Shown here piece by piece: positions 9,340-19,072 of a stretch of DNA of 45,485 bases. Positions within the stretch are counted from its first letter, which is position 1. Each line of letters starts with the position of its first letter. A model generated the notes under the pieces. It was not told the DNA's origin. It ran no database searches and saw nothing but the letters and a program-made list of their open reading frames with translations. Source of the stretch: Actinomycetota bacterium. GTDB taxonomy: Bacteria > Actinomycetota > Acidimicrobiia > Acidimicrobiales > Ilumatobacteraceae. The stretch lies in contig JAUSLQ010000118.1 in NCBI GenBank assembly GCA_030645675.1, positions 1 through 45,485 of the forward strand, given 5' to 3'. The translations under genes were made by a program, and so were the position numbers.

Positions 9340-11061
9340 TCAGATCGCGACGATGATCTCCACGTCGACCAGTGGCTCCACCGGGCAGTCCTGCAACGCC
9401 ACCACCACAGCGAAGTTGTAGGCGTCCTGCTGCTCCGGGGTCACCGTGGGGAGCAACAGCGCTGCCTCTACCGTCGGGTGGCTCATCACCTTCCGTGCCA
9501 CGCAGCGCAGACGATTGCCGAGGGTGGGGCTGTTGATGGTCATGTCGTTGCTGTTGATCATCGACTGCTTGACCGCCGCCGCGATCTCCTCCTCGAGCCC
9601 GAGCGCATCCAGGGTGGCGATCGGTTGCGACGGGGTGGGCACTGCCGCTGCCCCGCGTTCGCAGGCTTCGAACGACACCTCGCCGACACCGACCACGGGC
9701 ACGGTGGGCGAGTGCGAGGCAGTGGCCCACCATGTGAGTGCGGCGCCCAGTTGGAGGGCGGCCCCTGTCGAGATCGTGGCGCTGAAGCAGGTGAGACCAT
9801 CGGCGCGCACGTAGCTGACGTACCCGCTGCCCCGCCAGTGGTCGATGGCGTCACGGGCCGGTTCCCACGGCACCCAGGTGTCGAGCATCACCAGCATCTC
9901 GAAGGCGGAGAACTGGCGCTGCGGCTCGATCACCGTGGCGCCCGGAGGTGGGGTCACCGTCACCAGTGTCTCGTCGGTTGCGGTGCCGAACAGGCTGCGG
10001 TCGATCAGCACCAGCTCGCTCGGCGGCGTGCGCAGCAACTGGTCGACGCCGGCGTTGCCCTGCTGGGCCAGCACCGCTTCCAGCAGCTGCGGGCCCAGCC
10101 GGTACGGGGCGTACTGCACCTGGACCACCTGGCTCGGCAACGTGGCCAGCACCGCGGCCTGCTCGGGGTCCAGCGTGTTGCCCACGTTGGCTGCCGCCTG
10201 CTCGTCGACGGGCAACGTCGCGTAGTACTGGTCCTCGATGCGCATCGCGTCGGCCTCCAGCACCGACCGCAGCTCGAGGTCGTTGTCGTCGGTCAGCGTG
10301 ATGTCGAAGTGCTGCGCCTGCAGGGCGTGGGTCAGCTCGTGGGCGATGGTCAGCCGCACGCCGGGTGTCAGCGTGTCGCCACGAATCACGATGCGGTCCT
10401 GATCCGGCGAGTAGAAGCCCAGCGTGGAGGCCTCGTTCAACGTCGCCAGGCCGGCCAGCGGGTCGTACCCGGTGGCGGCGCCCATCGCATCCATCAGCTT
10501 TCCGACGGTGGCCCCTGCTGCGACCGTCTGCGCGTCGGGCGTGGCACCGGACGAAGCGCTGACCATGTCGACGAACTCCGCCTCGCTGAGGAACTCCACC
10601 TCGATCGGGTGGCGGAACGTCAGCCCGCGCGCTTGCTCGACGAAGGTGGCGATGCGCGCAACTCGAGCGTCCCACGCGGCCGGATAGTTCGCTTCCGCCT
10701 TCAGCAACTGGTCGCGGAACAGCACCAGGCCACCGCCGGCCAGCAGGGCGACGACCACCAACCACATCAGTGCCTGGCCCGCTCGTGAGGCGCCGCCGCT
10801 CGGCCCGATCGCGGCCCGCACAGGTGCCCGGCCGTCGCCTCGCAGCCCCGTTGCCGTTGCCGTTGCCGTTGCGGTTGCCGTTGCCGTCGTCATGGTTCTG
10901 GCGGTGGTCGCGGTCTCGCTATCCACTGCGTCGTCGGTGTCGAGGGCTGCTGCCTCGGCGTTCAACGACGCGGGGGCGCGGTGGATCAGCACCGGGTCGG
11001 GCAACCACGGCATGCCGGGTTGGTGAAGTGTGCCGTCCGTGTCCGCCGGCGACTGTGGCAT
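9340..11061 (-). CDS. Membrane-anchored zincin-like metallopeptidase domain protein of unknown function
   Basis: TM ALMWLVVVALLAGGGLVLF; zincin signature LTIAHELTHALQAQHFD; low-complexity (TA)n N-terminus. Confidence 0.7.
   Translation of the reverse strand: MPQSPADTDGTLHQPGMPWLPDPVLIHRAPASLNAEAAALDTDDAVDSETATTARTMTTATATATATATATGLRGDGRAPVRAAIGPSGGASRAGQALMWLVVVALLAGGGLVLFRDQLLKAEANYPAAWDARVARIATFVEQARGLTFRHPIEVEFLSEAEFVDMVSASSGATPDAQTVAAGATVGKLMDAMGAATGYDPLAGLATLNEASTLGFYSPDQDRIVIRGDTLTPGVRLTIAHELTHALQAQHFDITLTDDNDLELRSVLEADAMRIEDQYYATLPVDEQAAANVGNTLDPEQAAVLATLPSQVVQVQYAPYRLGPQLLEAVLAQQGNAGVDQLLRTPPSELVLIDRSLFGTATDETLVTVTPPPGATVIEPQRQFSAFEMLVMLDTWVPWEPARDAIDHWRGSGYVSYVRADGLTCFSATISTGAALQLGAALTWWATASHSPTVPVVGVGEVSFEACERGAAAVPTPSQPIATLDALGLEEEIAAAVKQSMINSNDMTINSPTLGNRLRCVARKVMSHPTVEAALLLPTVTPEQQDAYNFAVVVALQDCPVEPLVDVEIIVAI
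10850..10887. repeat. Hexanucleotide tandem repeat (GTTGCC)~6 encoding the Thr-Ala tract
   Basis: cgttgccgttgccgttgccgttgcggttgccgttgccgtc read directly. Confidence 0.85.
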
Positions 11062-11188
11062 GAAAGGGGTATCGGTCGCCGATGGCCCCGGGTTGACCCG
11101 GATCTCGGTTCATGCCACAGATCCCGGTCACACAACCATCCCGTCACACGACTGGGTGCGCTGCGCGACAGGTGGTAAGGCTGTGACC

Positions 11189-11827
11189 ATGAGCGCCGCC
11201 GAGACCCCGAACACCCCCGACGTCATCGAGTTCTTCTTCGACCCCGGCTGCCCCTGGACGTGGGCCACGTCGCGCTGGCTGCTGGAGGCCGCGGGCGCAC
11301 GCGGCATCGCCGTCGCCTACCGCAACCTCAGCCTGGCCGTGCTGAACGAGGGACGCGAGATCCCCGACCACCTCCGCGTGCGGCTGGTCGCGGGGGTGGC
11401 CGCGCACCGCGTGATCGCCGGCCTGCTGGCCGACGGGCGCAACGATCTGGTCGGCGAGCTGTACGCCGAGCTGGGCCGGCGCCTGCACCACGACGACGAG
11501 GCGCCGACGGTCGAGCTGGTGCGCGACGCGGCGCGCGACTCGGGTGCTGGTTCCTGGGCGCACCTGGTCGACGACACCTCGTGGGATGCGCCGGTGCTGG
11601 AGTCCACGCGGCTGGCGATGTCGCTGGCCGGCCCCGACGTGGGATCGCCGATCCTTGCGTTCGGCGAGCCACGCAAGGGCATCTTCGGGCCCATCGTGTC
11701 GCCGCCGCCCACGGGACCGGAGGCCCAGCGCCTGCTCGACGTGGTGCTGCTGGTGGCCCAGTGCCCCGGGTTCTACGAGCTCAAGCGCGGGCGCAGCGGC
11801 CCGGTGGTGCAGGGTCCTCGCCCCTGA
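11189..11827 (+). CDS. DsbA/thioredoxin-fold protein, mycothiol-dependent nitroreductase (Rv2466c)-like
   Basis: VIEFFFDPGCPWTWATSRWLLEAA, FGEPRKGIFGPIVSPPPTG; CPWT active-site-like motif. Confidence 0.75.
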   Translation: MSAAETPNTPDVIEFFFDPGCPWTWATSRWLLEAAGARGIAVAYRNLSLAVLNEGREIPDHLRVRLVAGVAAHRVIAGLLADGRNDLVGELYAELGRRLHHDDEAPTVELVRDAARDSGAGSWAHLVDDTSWDAPVLESTRLAMSLAGPDVGSPILAFGEPRKGIFGPIVSPPPTGPEAQRLLDVVLLVAQCPGFYELKRGRSGPVVQGPRP

Positions 11828-11869
11828 CCGGGCCGCCGCGTCGCGGCAGGTCCGCCGCGCACCCGACGC

Positions 11870-13684
11870 TCACGGCTGGTAGAAGCCGCAGCTCACCGCC
11901 ATGTCGGCAGCCAGCTGGTTGTTGGGTTGCACGTACCAGTTGCCCGTCGGGTCCATGACGGTGAAGTCGGCGTCGCCGCCTTCGTTGCTGGCGATCCAGC
12001 GCCAGCCACCCTCCACCTCGCCCATGCTGGTGAACTCCACGAACACCCCGCAGTCCAGCAGCAACTGGTCGAGGATCGTCAACGAGGCATCTTCCCAGGC
12101 GTCGGTTCCCGTACCAGGGTCGCCACCGGGGTCGCCGCCGGGCGTGGTCGGGAGCACCGAGGTGTCGCCGACGGCGAACGCAAACAAGAGCGTCGAGGTG
12201 CCACTGCTGACCGTGCCGCCGTTGCCGGTGGGGGTGAGGGCACCGTCCTCGCCACCCAGGTAGAGCTGCACCGGCACTCCACCCACCAGGGCGGTCAGCT
12301 CGAACGCATGGCTGTCGCCGGCGGTGCAGCTGCTGTACAGGTCGACCACGATCGTGTACAGGCCGTCGGGGGCGGTGTCGCCCCACACGATGTTCTCCGC
12401 CGGGGCGGGCTGTGCCTCGTTGCAGTTGGCGTTGGCATCCACGTCGAGGGCGCCGCCGCTGCTGACCGACGCGTTGTCGTAGCTCACCGTCTCGCCCATC
12501 GGGTCGGTGACGGCCAGGTCGAGGTCGGCGGCGTCGCTCCAGCGCAGGGTCACGCGCACGTCGCCGGTCGCCAGGTCGGGGGTGTCGGGATCGGCACCCA
12601 CGGGCCGCACGATCATGTCGCCCGACGTGAGGTCGATGAGGATGAAGCCTTCATCCACGGGGTCGATGGCGATGATCACGATGATGGTCGTGGTGGTGAA
12701 CCCCGGCCACTGCGGGCCGACGTAGGTGGGCGGCGTGGTCAGCGGCACCGGTGGCGTCAGCGGGTTGCCGCACGAGCACTTCGCACGCGGCACACCCCAC
12801 CGGTCCACCAGCACCGCGTGGCCGGCCTGCAGCACCGAGGGGTGAGCGAAGGCCTGGCCGTTGCGGAACCCGTGGTTCGTCACCCGCGTGTCGCGGGTGA
12901 GCACCACCGGGGTGAGGCCCTCGATGTACTCACGGATCTCCGAGACGGTGATGCCCTGCACACCTGCCCAGGCCGCGGCCTTGTCGGGGTTCTGCTCGAG
13001 GTAGTTGATCATCGCCTGCGGGTCGCACGCCGCGGCGTTGCGCGTGCCGCCGTACAGCCCCGGCTGGTTGCCGGCGATCTGCGGCAGCGCCACCTGCCCG
13101 ACCGGCATGGTGGCGGTGGTGGTGGGCAGCGGCAGCTCGGGCAGCGAGATGGAGGGGGCGGCCTCGTTGCCGCTGCCGGCGGTGGGCGTGAACGGCTCGG
13201 CCATCGGAGCGTTCACCGGCTCCAACAGCACCTCACCAGCGCCCAGCGTGCTCGGGTCCAGTGTGCCTTCCGGGTAGCTGCTGGTGCTGCCGGGAAGGGT
13301 GCTGCCGACGAGCGTGGTGCGGGTGGTCGACGTGGAGGTGGCACCCTTGCTGCCATCGTCGCGGGTCACGACGATGCCGATGCCGATCAGCGCGGCGACA
13401 CCCACCAGCGCCCCGACGAGCACGGTGGTGTTGTTGCGTCGCTTCGGTGGCGCACCCGGCTGCCCTGGCGGCATGCCGAAGTACTGGCCCGTCGGCGGGC
13501 CCGTCGGCGGGCCGGGAGGAGGGCCTGTCGGCGGGCCGGCGAACGGCCCAGGAGGCGGAGGTGTCGTGGGGGTCAGCACCTCTGCACCCGATGGTTGCGT
13601 CAGCGGTGAACCGCACTGGGTGCACATCGGTGCATCCGGTGCGTGGGGAGTGCCACAGCGTGGACATGTTCCCATCGGGATCAT
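11870..13684 (-). CDS. Zinc-ribbon, membrane-anchored protein with DUF6777-like domain and C-terminal YfaP/DUF2135-like beta domain
   Basis: CPRCGTPHAPDAPMCTQCGSPL zinc ribbon; Pro-rich; TM; GLYGGTRNAAACDPQAMINYLEQNPDKAAAWAGV...AKCSCGNPL; LRWSDAADLDLAVTDPMGETVSYDN. Confidence 0.65.
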   Translation of the reverse strand: MIPMGTCPRCGTPHAPDAPMCTQCGSPLTQPSGAEVLTPTTPPPPGPFAGPPTGPPPGPPTGPPTGQYFGMPPGQPGAPPKRRNNTTVLVGALVGVAALIGIGIVVTRDDGSKGATSTSTTRTTLVGSTLPGSTSSYPEGTLDPSTLGAGEVLLEPVNAPMAEPFTPTAGSGNEAAPSISLPELPLPTTTATMPVGQVALPQIAGNQPGLYGGTRNAAACDPQAMINYLEQNPDKAAAWAGVQGITVSEIREYIEGLTPVVLTRDTRVTNHGFRNGQAFAHPSVLQAGHAVLVDRWGVPRAKCSCGNPLTPPVPLTTPPTYVGPQWPGFTTTTIIVIIAIDPVDEGFILIDLTSGDMIVRPVGADPDTPDLATGDVRVTLRWSDAADLDLAVTDPMGETVSYDNASVSSGGALDVDANANCNEAQPAPAENIVWGDTAPDGLYTIVVDLYSSCTAGDSHAFELTALVGGVPVQLYLGGEDGALTPTGNGGTVSSGTSTLLFAFAVGDTSVLPTTPGGDPGGDPGTGTDAWEDASLTILDQLLLDCGVFVEFTSMGEVEGGWRWIASNEGGDADFTVMDPTGNWYVQPNNQLAADMAVSCGFYQP

Positions 13685-13768
13685 GACATCACCTCCGCGT
13701 AGGTTGTGTTTTCAGCGTGCGCCCGGCCGGCCGCGGCGCCCAGTGGCCAAGGTCCTCCGTCGCCCGCC

Positions 13769-13834
13769 GAGCTTCGTCGCCTGCTGAGCGTCGTCGCCGC
13801 TGAGCTTCGTCGCCTGCTCAGCGTCGTCGCCGGC
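13769..13834. repeat. Two tandem copies of a 33-bp repeat GAGCTTCGTCGCCTGCTSAGCGTCGTCGCCGSY
   Basis: 13769-13801 and 13802-13834, nearly identical. Confidence 0.85.
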
Positions 13835-13842
13835 TGTCCGGC

Positions 13843-14445
13843 TCAGCCCTGCGGCGGGCGCAGCATCGTCCACACGTCGGGCCCCATCCCTCCGGCCACC
13901 TTCCAGTGGCGGGTGGTCTCGAAGCCCAGCCGCTCGTAGAACGCGACGTTGGCGGTGGAGGAGGTCTCCAGACAGGCGGGTACCCGTTCGTGATCGGCCA
14001 GCTGCAATGTCGGGGCCATCGCGAGCGTCGCCAGGCCCAGGCCCTGCATCGCCGGTGAGGTGCCGATGGTGGCCAGGTAGAAGTGGCGTTCCGCGGGCCG
14101 CCACCCGTGCAACTCGCTTTCGGCGGCGGCCGACGCCTCGTGGCGGGAACCCTCCAGCTCGGCGAACACCGGGTGCAGCTCGGCGTGCAGCGCGGCCGGT
14201 ACATGCACCGCCGTGTCGATCCAGAACGCGACCGACTCGACGCGTTGGTGAACCGTGGCCACCGACACCTGCCCGTACGGCAGCCCGTAGTGCAGCAGGC
14301 CCAGTCGCTGCAGCTCGCGGATGCGGCCGGTGTGCGCGTGGGGGTCGACGCACCACCGCGTCCAGGGATAGTCGGCGAAGGCGGCGGTCAGCACGTCGGC
14401 AGCGCGGTCGATGTCGTCGGCGGTGAGCGGGCGGGTGGCGATCAT
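13843..14445 (-). CDS. GNAT family N-acetyltransferase
   Basis: MIATRPLTADDIDRAADVLTAAFADYPWTRW...LATIGTSPAMQGLGLATLAMAPTLQLAD...NVAFYERLGFETT. Confidence 0.85.
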   Translation of the reverse strand: MIATRPLTADDIDRAADVLTAAFADYPWTRWCVDPHAHTGRIRELQRLGLLHYGLPYGQVSVATVHQRVESVAFWIDTAVHVPAALHAELHPVFAELEGSRHEASAAAESELHGWRPAERHFYLATIGTSPAMQGLGLATLAMAPTLQLADHERVPACLETSSTANVAFYERLGFETTRHWKVAGGMGPDVWTMLRPPQG

Positions 14446-15161
14446 CTGGTCTCGTGCGGCTCATCGTCGGGGGCGGCGAGCGCCGCGGCCACAGCCGCGG
14501 CGGCGTGCAGCCGGGTGGTGGGGAAGTACGGCACGGCGACGTCGTCGGCACCGATCAGCAGCTCGATCTCGGTGCAGCCGGCGATCACCCCTTCGGCGCC
14601 GCGGTCGACCAGGCGCTGGATGACGGCGAGGTACGCCCGCCGCGACAGGTCGCGCACCACGCCGCGCACGAGCTCGTCGTAGATGACGTCGTGCACCACG
14701 GTGCGGTCGGGTTCGTCGGGCACCAGCACCCGCAGGCCGTGGCGCTCGAGGCGAGCGCGATAGAACTCCTGCTCCATCGTGTAGCGCGTGCCGAGCAGGG
14801 CCACTGTGGTCGGGCCGGCGGCCCTCACCGCCGCGGCGGTGGCGTCGGCCAGGTGCAGGAACGGCACGGTGATGGCCGCTTCGATCGCCGGGGCCACCAC
14901 GTGCATGGTGTTCGTGCACAACACGATCAGCTCCGCGCCGGCGGTTTGCAGGTGGCGAGCGTCGGCGGCCAGCAGCGCGCCTGCGGCGGCCCAGTCGCCG
15001 GCCCGCTGCAGCGCTTCGATGGCGGCGAAGTCGTAGCTGCGGATGATCAGGTCGGCGGAGTGCGTGCCGCCCAGCCGGGCACGCACGCCTTCGTTGATGA
15101 GGCGCTCGTACTCGATCGAGCTCTCCCAGCTCATGCCACCCAGCAGCCCGATGCGCTTCAC
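14442..15161 (-). CDS. Aspartate/glutamate racemase family protein
   Basis: MKRIGLLGGMSWESSIEYERLINEGV..., VLCTNTMHVVAPAIE, GVIAGCTEIELLI catalytic cysteines; ATGA overlap with downstream GNAT gene. Confidence 0.92.
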   Translation of the reverse strand: MKRIGLLGGMSWESSIEYERLINEGVRARLGGTHSADLIIRSYDFAAIEALQRAGDWAAAGALLAADARHLQTAGAELIVLCTNTMHVVAPAIEAAITVPFLHLADATAAAVRAAGPTTVALLGTRYTMEQEFYRARLERHGLRVLVPDEPDRTVVHDVIYDELVRGVVRDLSRRAYLAVIQRLVDRGAEGVIAGCTEIELLIGADDVAVPYFPTTRLHAAAAVAAALAAPDDEPHETR

Positions 15162-15278
15162 GTGGGCGAACGCTAACGGCCGCGCTCGCCAGCCACCCTC
15201 CGCAGATGTTGAATCGGCGCGGCCCCGTCGGCCAGACTCGCTGCGGCCCCGAACCGTCGGGTTGTCGGGAGGTTCGTC

Positions 15279-16136
15279 GTGCAGATCGGTGTGGTGTACC
15301 CGCAGACGGAGATGCGCGGCGATCCGGAGGCAGTGCGCCTCTTCGGAGCGGCCGCGGAGCAGCTGGGCTACGACTACCTGCTCGCCTACGACCATGTGGT
15401 GGGCGCCAGCCACGATCGTGAGCCGGCCCTCACCGGTCCGTACACCGAGCACGATCCGTTCCACGATCCGTTCGTGCTGTTCGCCTATCTCGCGGGCATG
15501 ACCCAGCGCATCGAGTTCGCCACCGGCATCCTCATCCTGCCGCAGCGCCAGACCGTGCTCGTGGCCCGCCAGGCCGCCGACCTCGACCTGCTGTCCGGTG
15601 GCCGCTTCCGCCTGGGCGTGGGCACCGGCTGGAACTACGTGGAGTACGACGCGCTGGGGCAGGACTTCGCCGTGCGCGGGCCGCGGATGGACGAACAGGT
15701 CGAGTTCCTGCGACGGCTGTGGGCCGAGCCGCTGTTGACGTTCGAGGGCAAGTTCGACCGTATCGACAAGGCGTCGCTGGTGCCGCCGCCGGCGCGCAGC
15801 ATCCCGATCTGGATGGGCGGCTTTGCCGATCCGGCCTTCCGTCGCGCCGCCCGCTGCGGCGACGGGTTCATGTTCGCCGGGTCGGTGGAGAACGCGCTGA
15901 TCGGGTGGCAGCGCATCCAGCACTACGCGGCCGAGTACGGCCGCGACCTCACCGGCTTCGGCCTCGACCTGACGGCCCTGCGGGCGCGCACGCCCGACGA
16001 GGCGGACGAGATCGCCGGCCAGTGGCGAGCGGCCGGCGGCACCCACCTCACCTTGTCGACGTTGAAGCGCAAGCTCGATTCCGTGGAAGCCCACATCGAC
16101 CACATGGCTCAGCTGGCCGCCCGGGTGATCACCTGA
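15279..16136 (+). CDS. LLM class F420-dependent oxidoreductase
   Basis: MQIGVVYPQTEMRGDPEAVRLFGAAAEQLGYDYLLAYDHV...LPQRQTVLVARQAADLDLLSGGRFRLGVGTGWNYVEYDALG. Confidence 0.9.
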   Translation: MQIGVVYPQTEMRGDPEAVRLFGAAAEQLGYDYLLAYDHVVGASHDREPALTGPYTEHDPFHDPFVLFAYLAGMTQRIEFATGILILPQRQTVLVARQAADLDLLSGGRFRLGVGTGWNYVEYDALGQDFAVRGPRMDEQVEFLRRLWAEPLLTFEGKFDRIDKASLVPPPARSIPIWMGGFADPAFRRAARCGDGFMFAGSVENALIGWQRIQHYAAEYGRDLTGFGLDLTALRARTPDEADEIAGQWRAAGGTHLTLSTLKRKLDSVEAHIDHMAQLAARVIT

Positions 16137-16143
16137 CGCGCCA

Positions 16144-16191
16144 CTTCTCGGGCTGAATCGTCCCAATCAGGCTTCTCGGGCTGCATCGTTC
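16144..16191. repeat. Short direct repeat CTTCTCGGGCTGMATCGTYCC, two copies 28 bp apart
   Basis: 16144-16163 and 16172-16191. Confidence 0.7.
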
Positions 16192-17534
16192 CGGATTCCG
16201 AGACGGATTCCGCTCGGGTTTGCGGCGCGTTGGCGGCGCGCTACCGCTGCCACGCCGGCCGTCGATCGTGCGCGAAGCCCCTGTCGGTGGCCCCACAGGG
16301 CAGCGCCGAGCGCGCCGACGCCGCCGATCACGAGGCCGCTGCGGGCGCCGAACGCGTCGCAGGCGGCGCCGACGAGCGGGCCACCGATGGGGCTGGTGCC
16401 CAGAATCACGATCGCCTGCAACGACAGCACCCGACCTCGCATCGCGGGGTCGGCATTCACTTGCACCATGGCGGTTGCGCCGGTCATGAACAGGATGCTG
16501 AAGAAGCCCACCAGCAACGCGGCGGGGAACGCAGTCGCCAGGTTCGGTGCTGCGGCGAGCAGGAACATGCTGGCGGCGAAACCGAAGGCTGCGCGCACCG
16601 CGGTGCGAACCGTCGAAGTGCGTTGCCGCGCCGCCGCCAGCGCGGCCGCCAGCGAGCCGATGCTGAGCACTGCATAGAGGGCGGTGTACGTTCCGTCGCT
16701 GCCCTGCAACGAGCGCACCACGAACAGCGGCAACGTGACGGCGAAGTTGAACGTGAGCATGCCGATGATCGTGACCATCACCATCGGCACCCACAGCTCG
16801 GGCACGTTGCGCACGTAGCGCAGGCCGTCGCGCACCTGACCCTTCGCCTTCGGAGTGCGCGTTGCTCTGCGCAGTTCCGACGGGCGCATCAGCCACAGGC
16901 CGCCGATGACGGCGAGGTACGAGACCGCGTTGATCGTGAACGCCCAGCCGTAGCCGGCGGTCACCACCAGCAGGCCGGCCAGCGCGGGGCCGACGACCCG
17001 CGACGCGGTCATCAGCGCGGCGTTCAGCATCACCGCGTTCTGCACATGGTCGAGCGGCACCATCTCAGTGACGAACGAGCGGCGCGCCGGGTTGTCGAAC
17101 GCCAGCAGCACGCCGCCGGCGAGGGCGACCACGTAGAACGCCGCGATCGGAGGGTGCGGCATGAACGCGAACACGGCCAGCACCGCCGACTGCACCATCT
17201 GCAGCGTCTGCGTGATCAGCAGCACTCGGCGCTTGTCGCGCCGGTCGGCGGTGACCCCGCCGTAGAAGCCCAGCAGCAGCACCGGTGCGAACTGGCAGGC
17301 GATGAGCGCACCCATCGCAACGCCGCTGTTGGTGAGGTGCAGGATCAGCAGTGTCAGCGCCACCTGGCTGAGCCACGTGCCAACCTGCGATACCAACTGG
17401 CCGAAGAAGAAGAGCCGGAAGTTCCGAATGCCCAGCGACTGGAAGATGCGCCGCGGCGGGTCTGCCGCGGTGGCGGCCTCGACAGTGATCGGGGTGGTGG
17501 TCGCGGAGCCGGCGCTGGCAGCGGCCGCCGTCAC
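16167..17534 (-). CDS. MFS transporter (EntS-like)
   Basis: IRNFRLFFFGQLVSQVGTWLSQVALTLLILHLTNSGVAMGALIACQFAPVLLLGFYGGVTADRRDKRRVLL. Confidence 0.9.
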   Translation of the reverse strand: MTAAAASAGSATTTPITVEAATAADPPRRIFQSLGIRNFRLFFFGQLVSQVGTWLSQVALTLLILHLTNSGVAMGALIACQFAPVLLLGFYGGVTADRRDKRRVLLITQTLQMVQSAVLAVFAFMPHPPIAAFYVVALAGGVLLAFDNPARRSFVTEMVPLDHVQNAVMLNAALMTASRVVGPALAGLLVVTAGYGWAFTINAVSYLAVIGGLWLMRPSELRRATRTPKAKGQVRDGLRYVRNVPELWVPMVMVTIIGMLTFNFAVTLPLFVVRSLQGSDGTYTALYAVLSIGSLAAALAAARQRTSTVRTAVRAAFGFAASMFLLAAAPNLATAFPAALLVGFFSILFMTGATAMVQVNADPAMRGRVLSLQAIVILGTSPIGGPLVGAACDAFGARSGLVIGGVGALGAALWGHRQGLRARSTAGVAAVARRQRAANPSGIRLGIRNDAAREA

Positions 17535-18022
17535 GGCTGGCTCTCGGTGGCGCCGGCGACCAGGCGCTCCAGCACCGGGGCCGCGTGCTGCAGCGCAGCG
17601 ACATCTTCCGGTGACAGGGTGGCCAGATGCTCGACCAGCCACTGGGTGCGGCGGCGGCGTGCGTCCAGCACGAGGCGTTTGCCCTTGTCGGTGACGGACA
17701 CGAACACGACCCGGCCGTCGTTGGGGCTGGCCGTGCGCCGCACCAGCCCGGCGCGCTGCAACGCGTCGACGATTCGGGTGACGGTGGGCGCCGAGACGTG
17801 TTCGCGCGTTGCCAGCTCGCCCAACGTGAGGGGGCCGTGGTGGTGCACCATCGCCAGCGCGGACGTGGCGCTGGGGGTGAGGTCGCTGCCGTCCTGCTGG
17901 CGCAGGATGCGGGCGAGACGGGTGACGCTGAGGCGTACGCTCTCCGCGACTTCTGCCACTTCGGCGAGCCCGGTGGCAGCATCGCCGATGGGATGGCTCG
18001 TTCTCGGTGCCGCCTTGATCAT
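17531..18022 (-). CDS. MarR family transcriptional regulator
   Basis: LGELATREHVSAPTVTRIVDALQRAGLVRRTASPNDGRVVFVSVTDKGKRL; overlaps downstream MFS start by 4 nt. Confidence 0.92.
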   Translation of the reverse strand: MIKAAPRTSHPIGDAATGLAEVAEVAESVRLSVTRLARILRQQDGSDLTPSATSALAMVHHHGPLTLGELATREHVSAPTVTRIVDALQRAGLVRRTASPNDGRVVFVSVTDKGKRLVLDARRRRTQWLVEHLATLSPEDVAALQHAAPVLERLVAGATESQP

Positions 18023-18043
18023 CTGGCCAGCCTACCACCGATA

Positions 18044-18063
18044 CTTTCGTTTGCTAACGAAAG
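18044..18063. promoter_or_regulatory. Inverted repeat CTTTCGTT-TGCT-AACGAAAG, candidate MarR operator
   Basis: Perfect 8-bp arms, 21 bp upstream of the MarR start codon. Confidence 0.6.
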
Positions 18064-18333
18064 GATAAGAAGGATGTGGATGGATGCCAGCCGCGACCCG
18101 TCGTGGGTCGCCGGGCACACCAGCGCGTCGACCGCGGCCCGACCATCCGCTGACTCGGCGAACAGTTCGCGCGGGTGGTGGCCATGTCGCCGCGGACACC
18201 ATTCGCTGTCTCCCGGCGTGACATCTTGCACATGCCCTGAGCAGGTGAAATGTGACCCGTTGACGAATCGTCACGTCGGCGCGACGGTTCTCGAAGTCGC
18301 CATTCCGGCGGCTTCGAAACTTGGGGGTTTCAC

Positions 18334-18960
18334 ATGTATCTGTTCCATCGCACTCGCATGGCGCGTCCAGCCAGCTTCGGGGAAGCCGTTGCGTTCGCCG
18401 CGACCATCGCGGGCAAGGCAACCGCAACGGCCGGGGTGGAGATCAGCGCCTGGACGTCGGTCGGCTCGGAGGGCGCCGGCACCATCGTCTGGACGGCAGC
18501 CTTCGACACGCTGGTCGACTGGGAGGCGGCCGGCGACAAGCTCGGCGGCGACGCCGACTACGTCAGCGCGGTGCAGGCCGCCGACGGGCTGTTCACCGGA
18601 ACAGTCGACGACGGACTGCTGAACATCGTCGCCGGGCTCGGCGGCGACCCGGCGGCGAACACCTACGTCGGCATCGTGCGTGCGACCTGTGCGGGCGGCA
18701 AGCTGGGTGCAGGCATGGCGCAGGGCGTCGCGATTGCGGAGGCCGCCACCCGTGTCGGTGGGCTCAACACCGTGTTCGGCTCGGAGGTCACCGGAGCGTA
18801 TGGCGGCGTGCGGTGGCTGACCGGTGCCCCGAACATCGCCGCGCTGGAAGCTGCGAGCAACGCCATCGCTGGCAGCCAGGAGTTCGTGGAACTGGTGGAT
18901 GGTGGCGGAGGGCTGTACCTGCCCGACGCCCAGCAGGCCATGTTCCGCCGCATCGCCTGA
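18334..18960 (+). CDS. Hypothetical protein (possibly dimeric alpha/beta-barrel, NIPSNAP-like)
   Basis: MYLFHRTRMARPASFGEAVAFAATIAGKATATAGVEISAWTSVG...; weak resemblance only. Confidence 0.55.
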   Translation: MYLFHRTRMARPASFGEAVAFAATIAGKATATAGVEISAWTSVGSEGAGTIVWTAAFDTLVDWEAAGDKLGGDADYVSAVQAADGLFTGTVDDGLLNIVAGLGGDPAANTYVGIVRATCAGGKLGAGMAQGVAIAEAATRVGGLNTVFGSEVTGAYGGVRWLTGAPNIAALEAASNAIAGSQEFVELVDGGGGLYLPDAQQAMFRRIA

Positions 18961-18976
18961 CCCCATCACCCCGGTC

Positions 18977-19021
18977 CGTGTCATGCTGCGACCGAGAGGT
19001 CGCCGGTGGGGGCATGACACG
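18977..19021. repeat. Two-tier hairpin repeat family B, copy 1 (45 bp)
   Basis: CGTGTCATGC...GCGACC-GAGA-GGTCGC...GCATGACACG: 10-bp outer arms, 6-bp inner arms. Confidence 0.85.
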
Positions 19022-19072
19022 AACGGGGAACGGCGTGTGCTGGCCGACCGCTCGGACGGTCGATTGCCGGCT

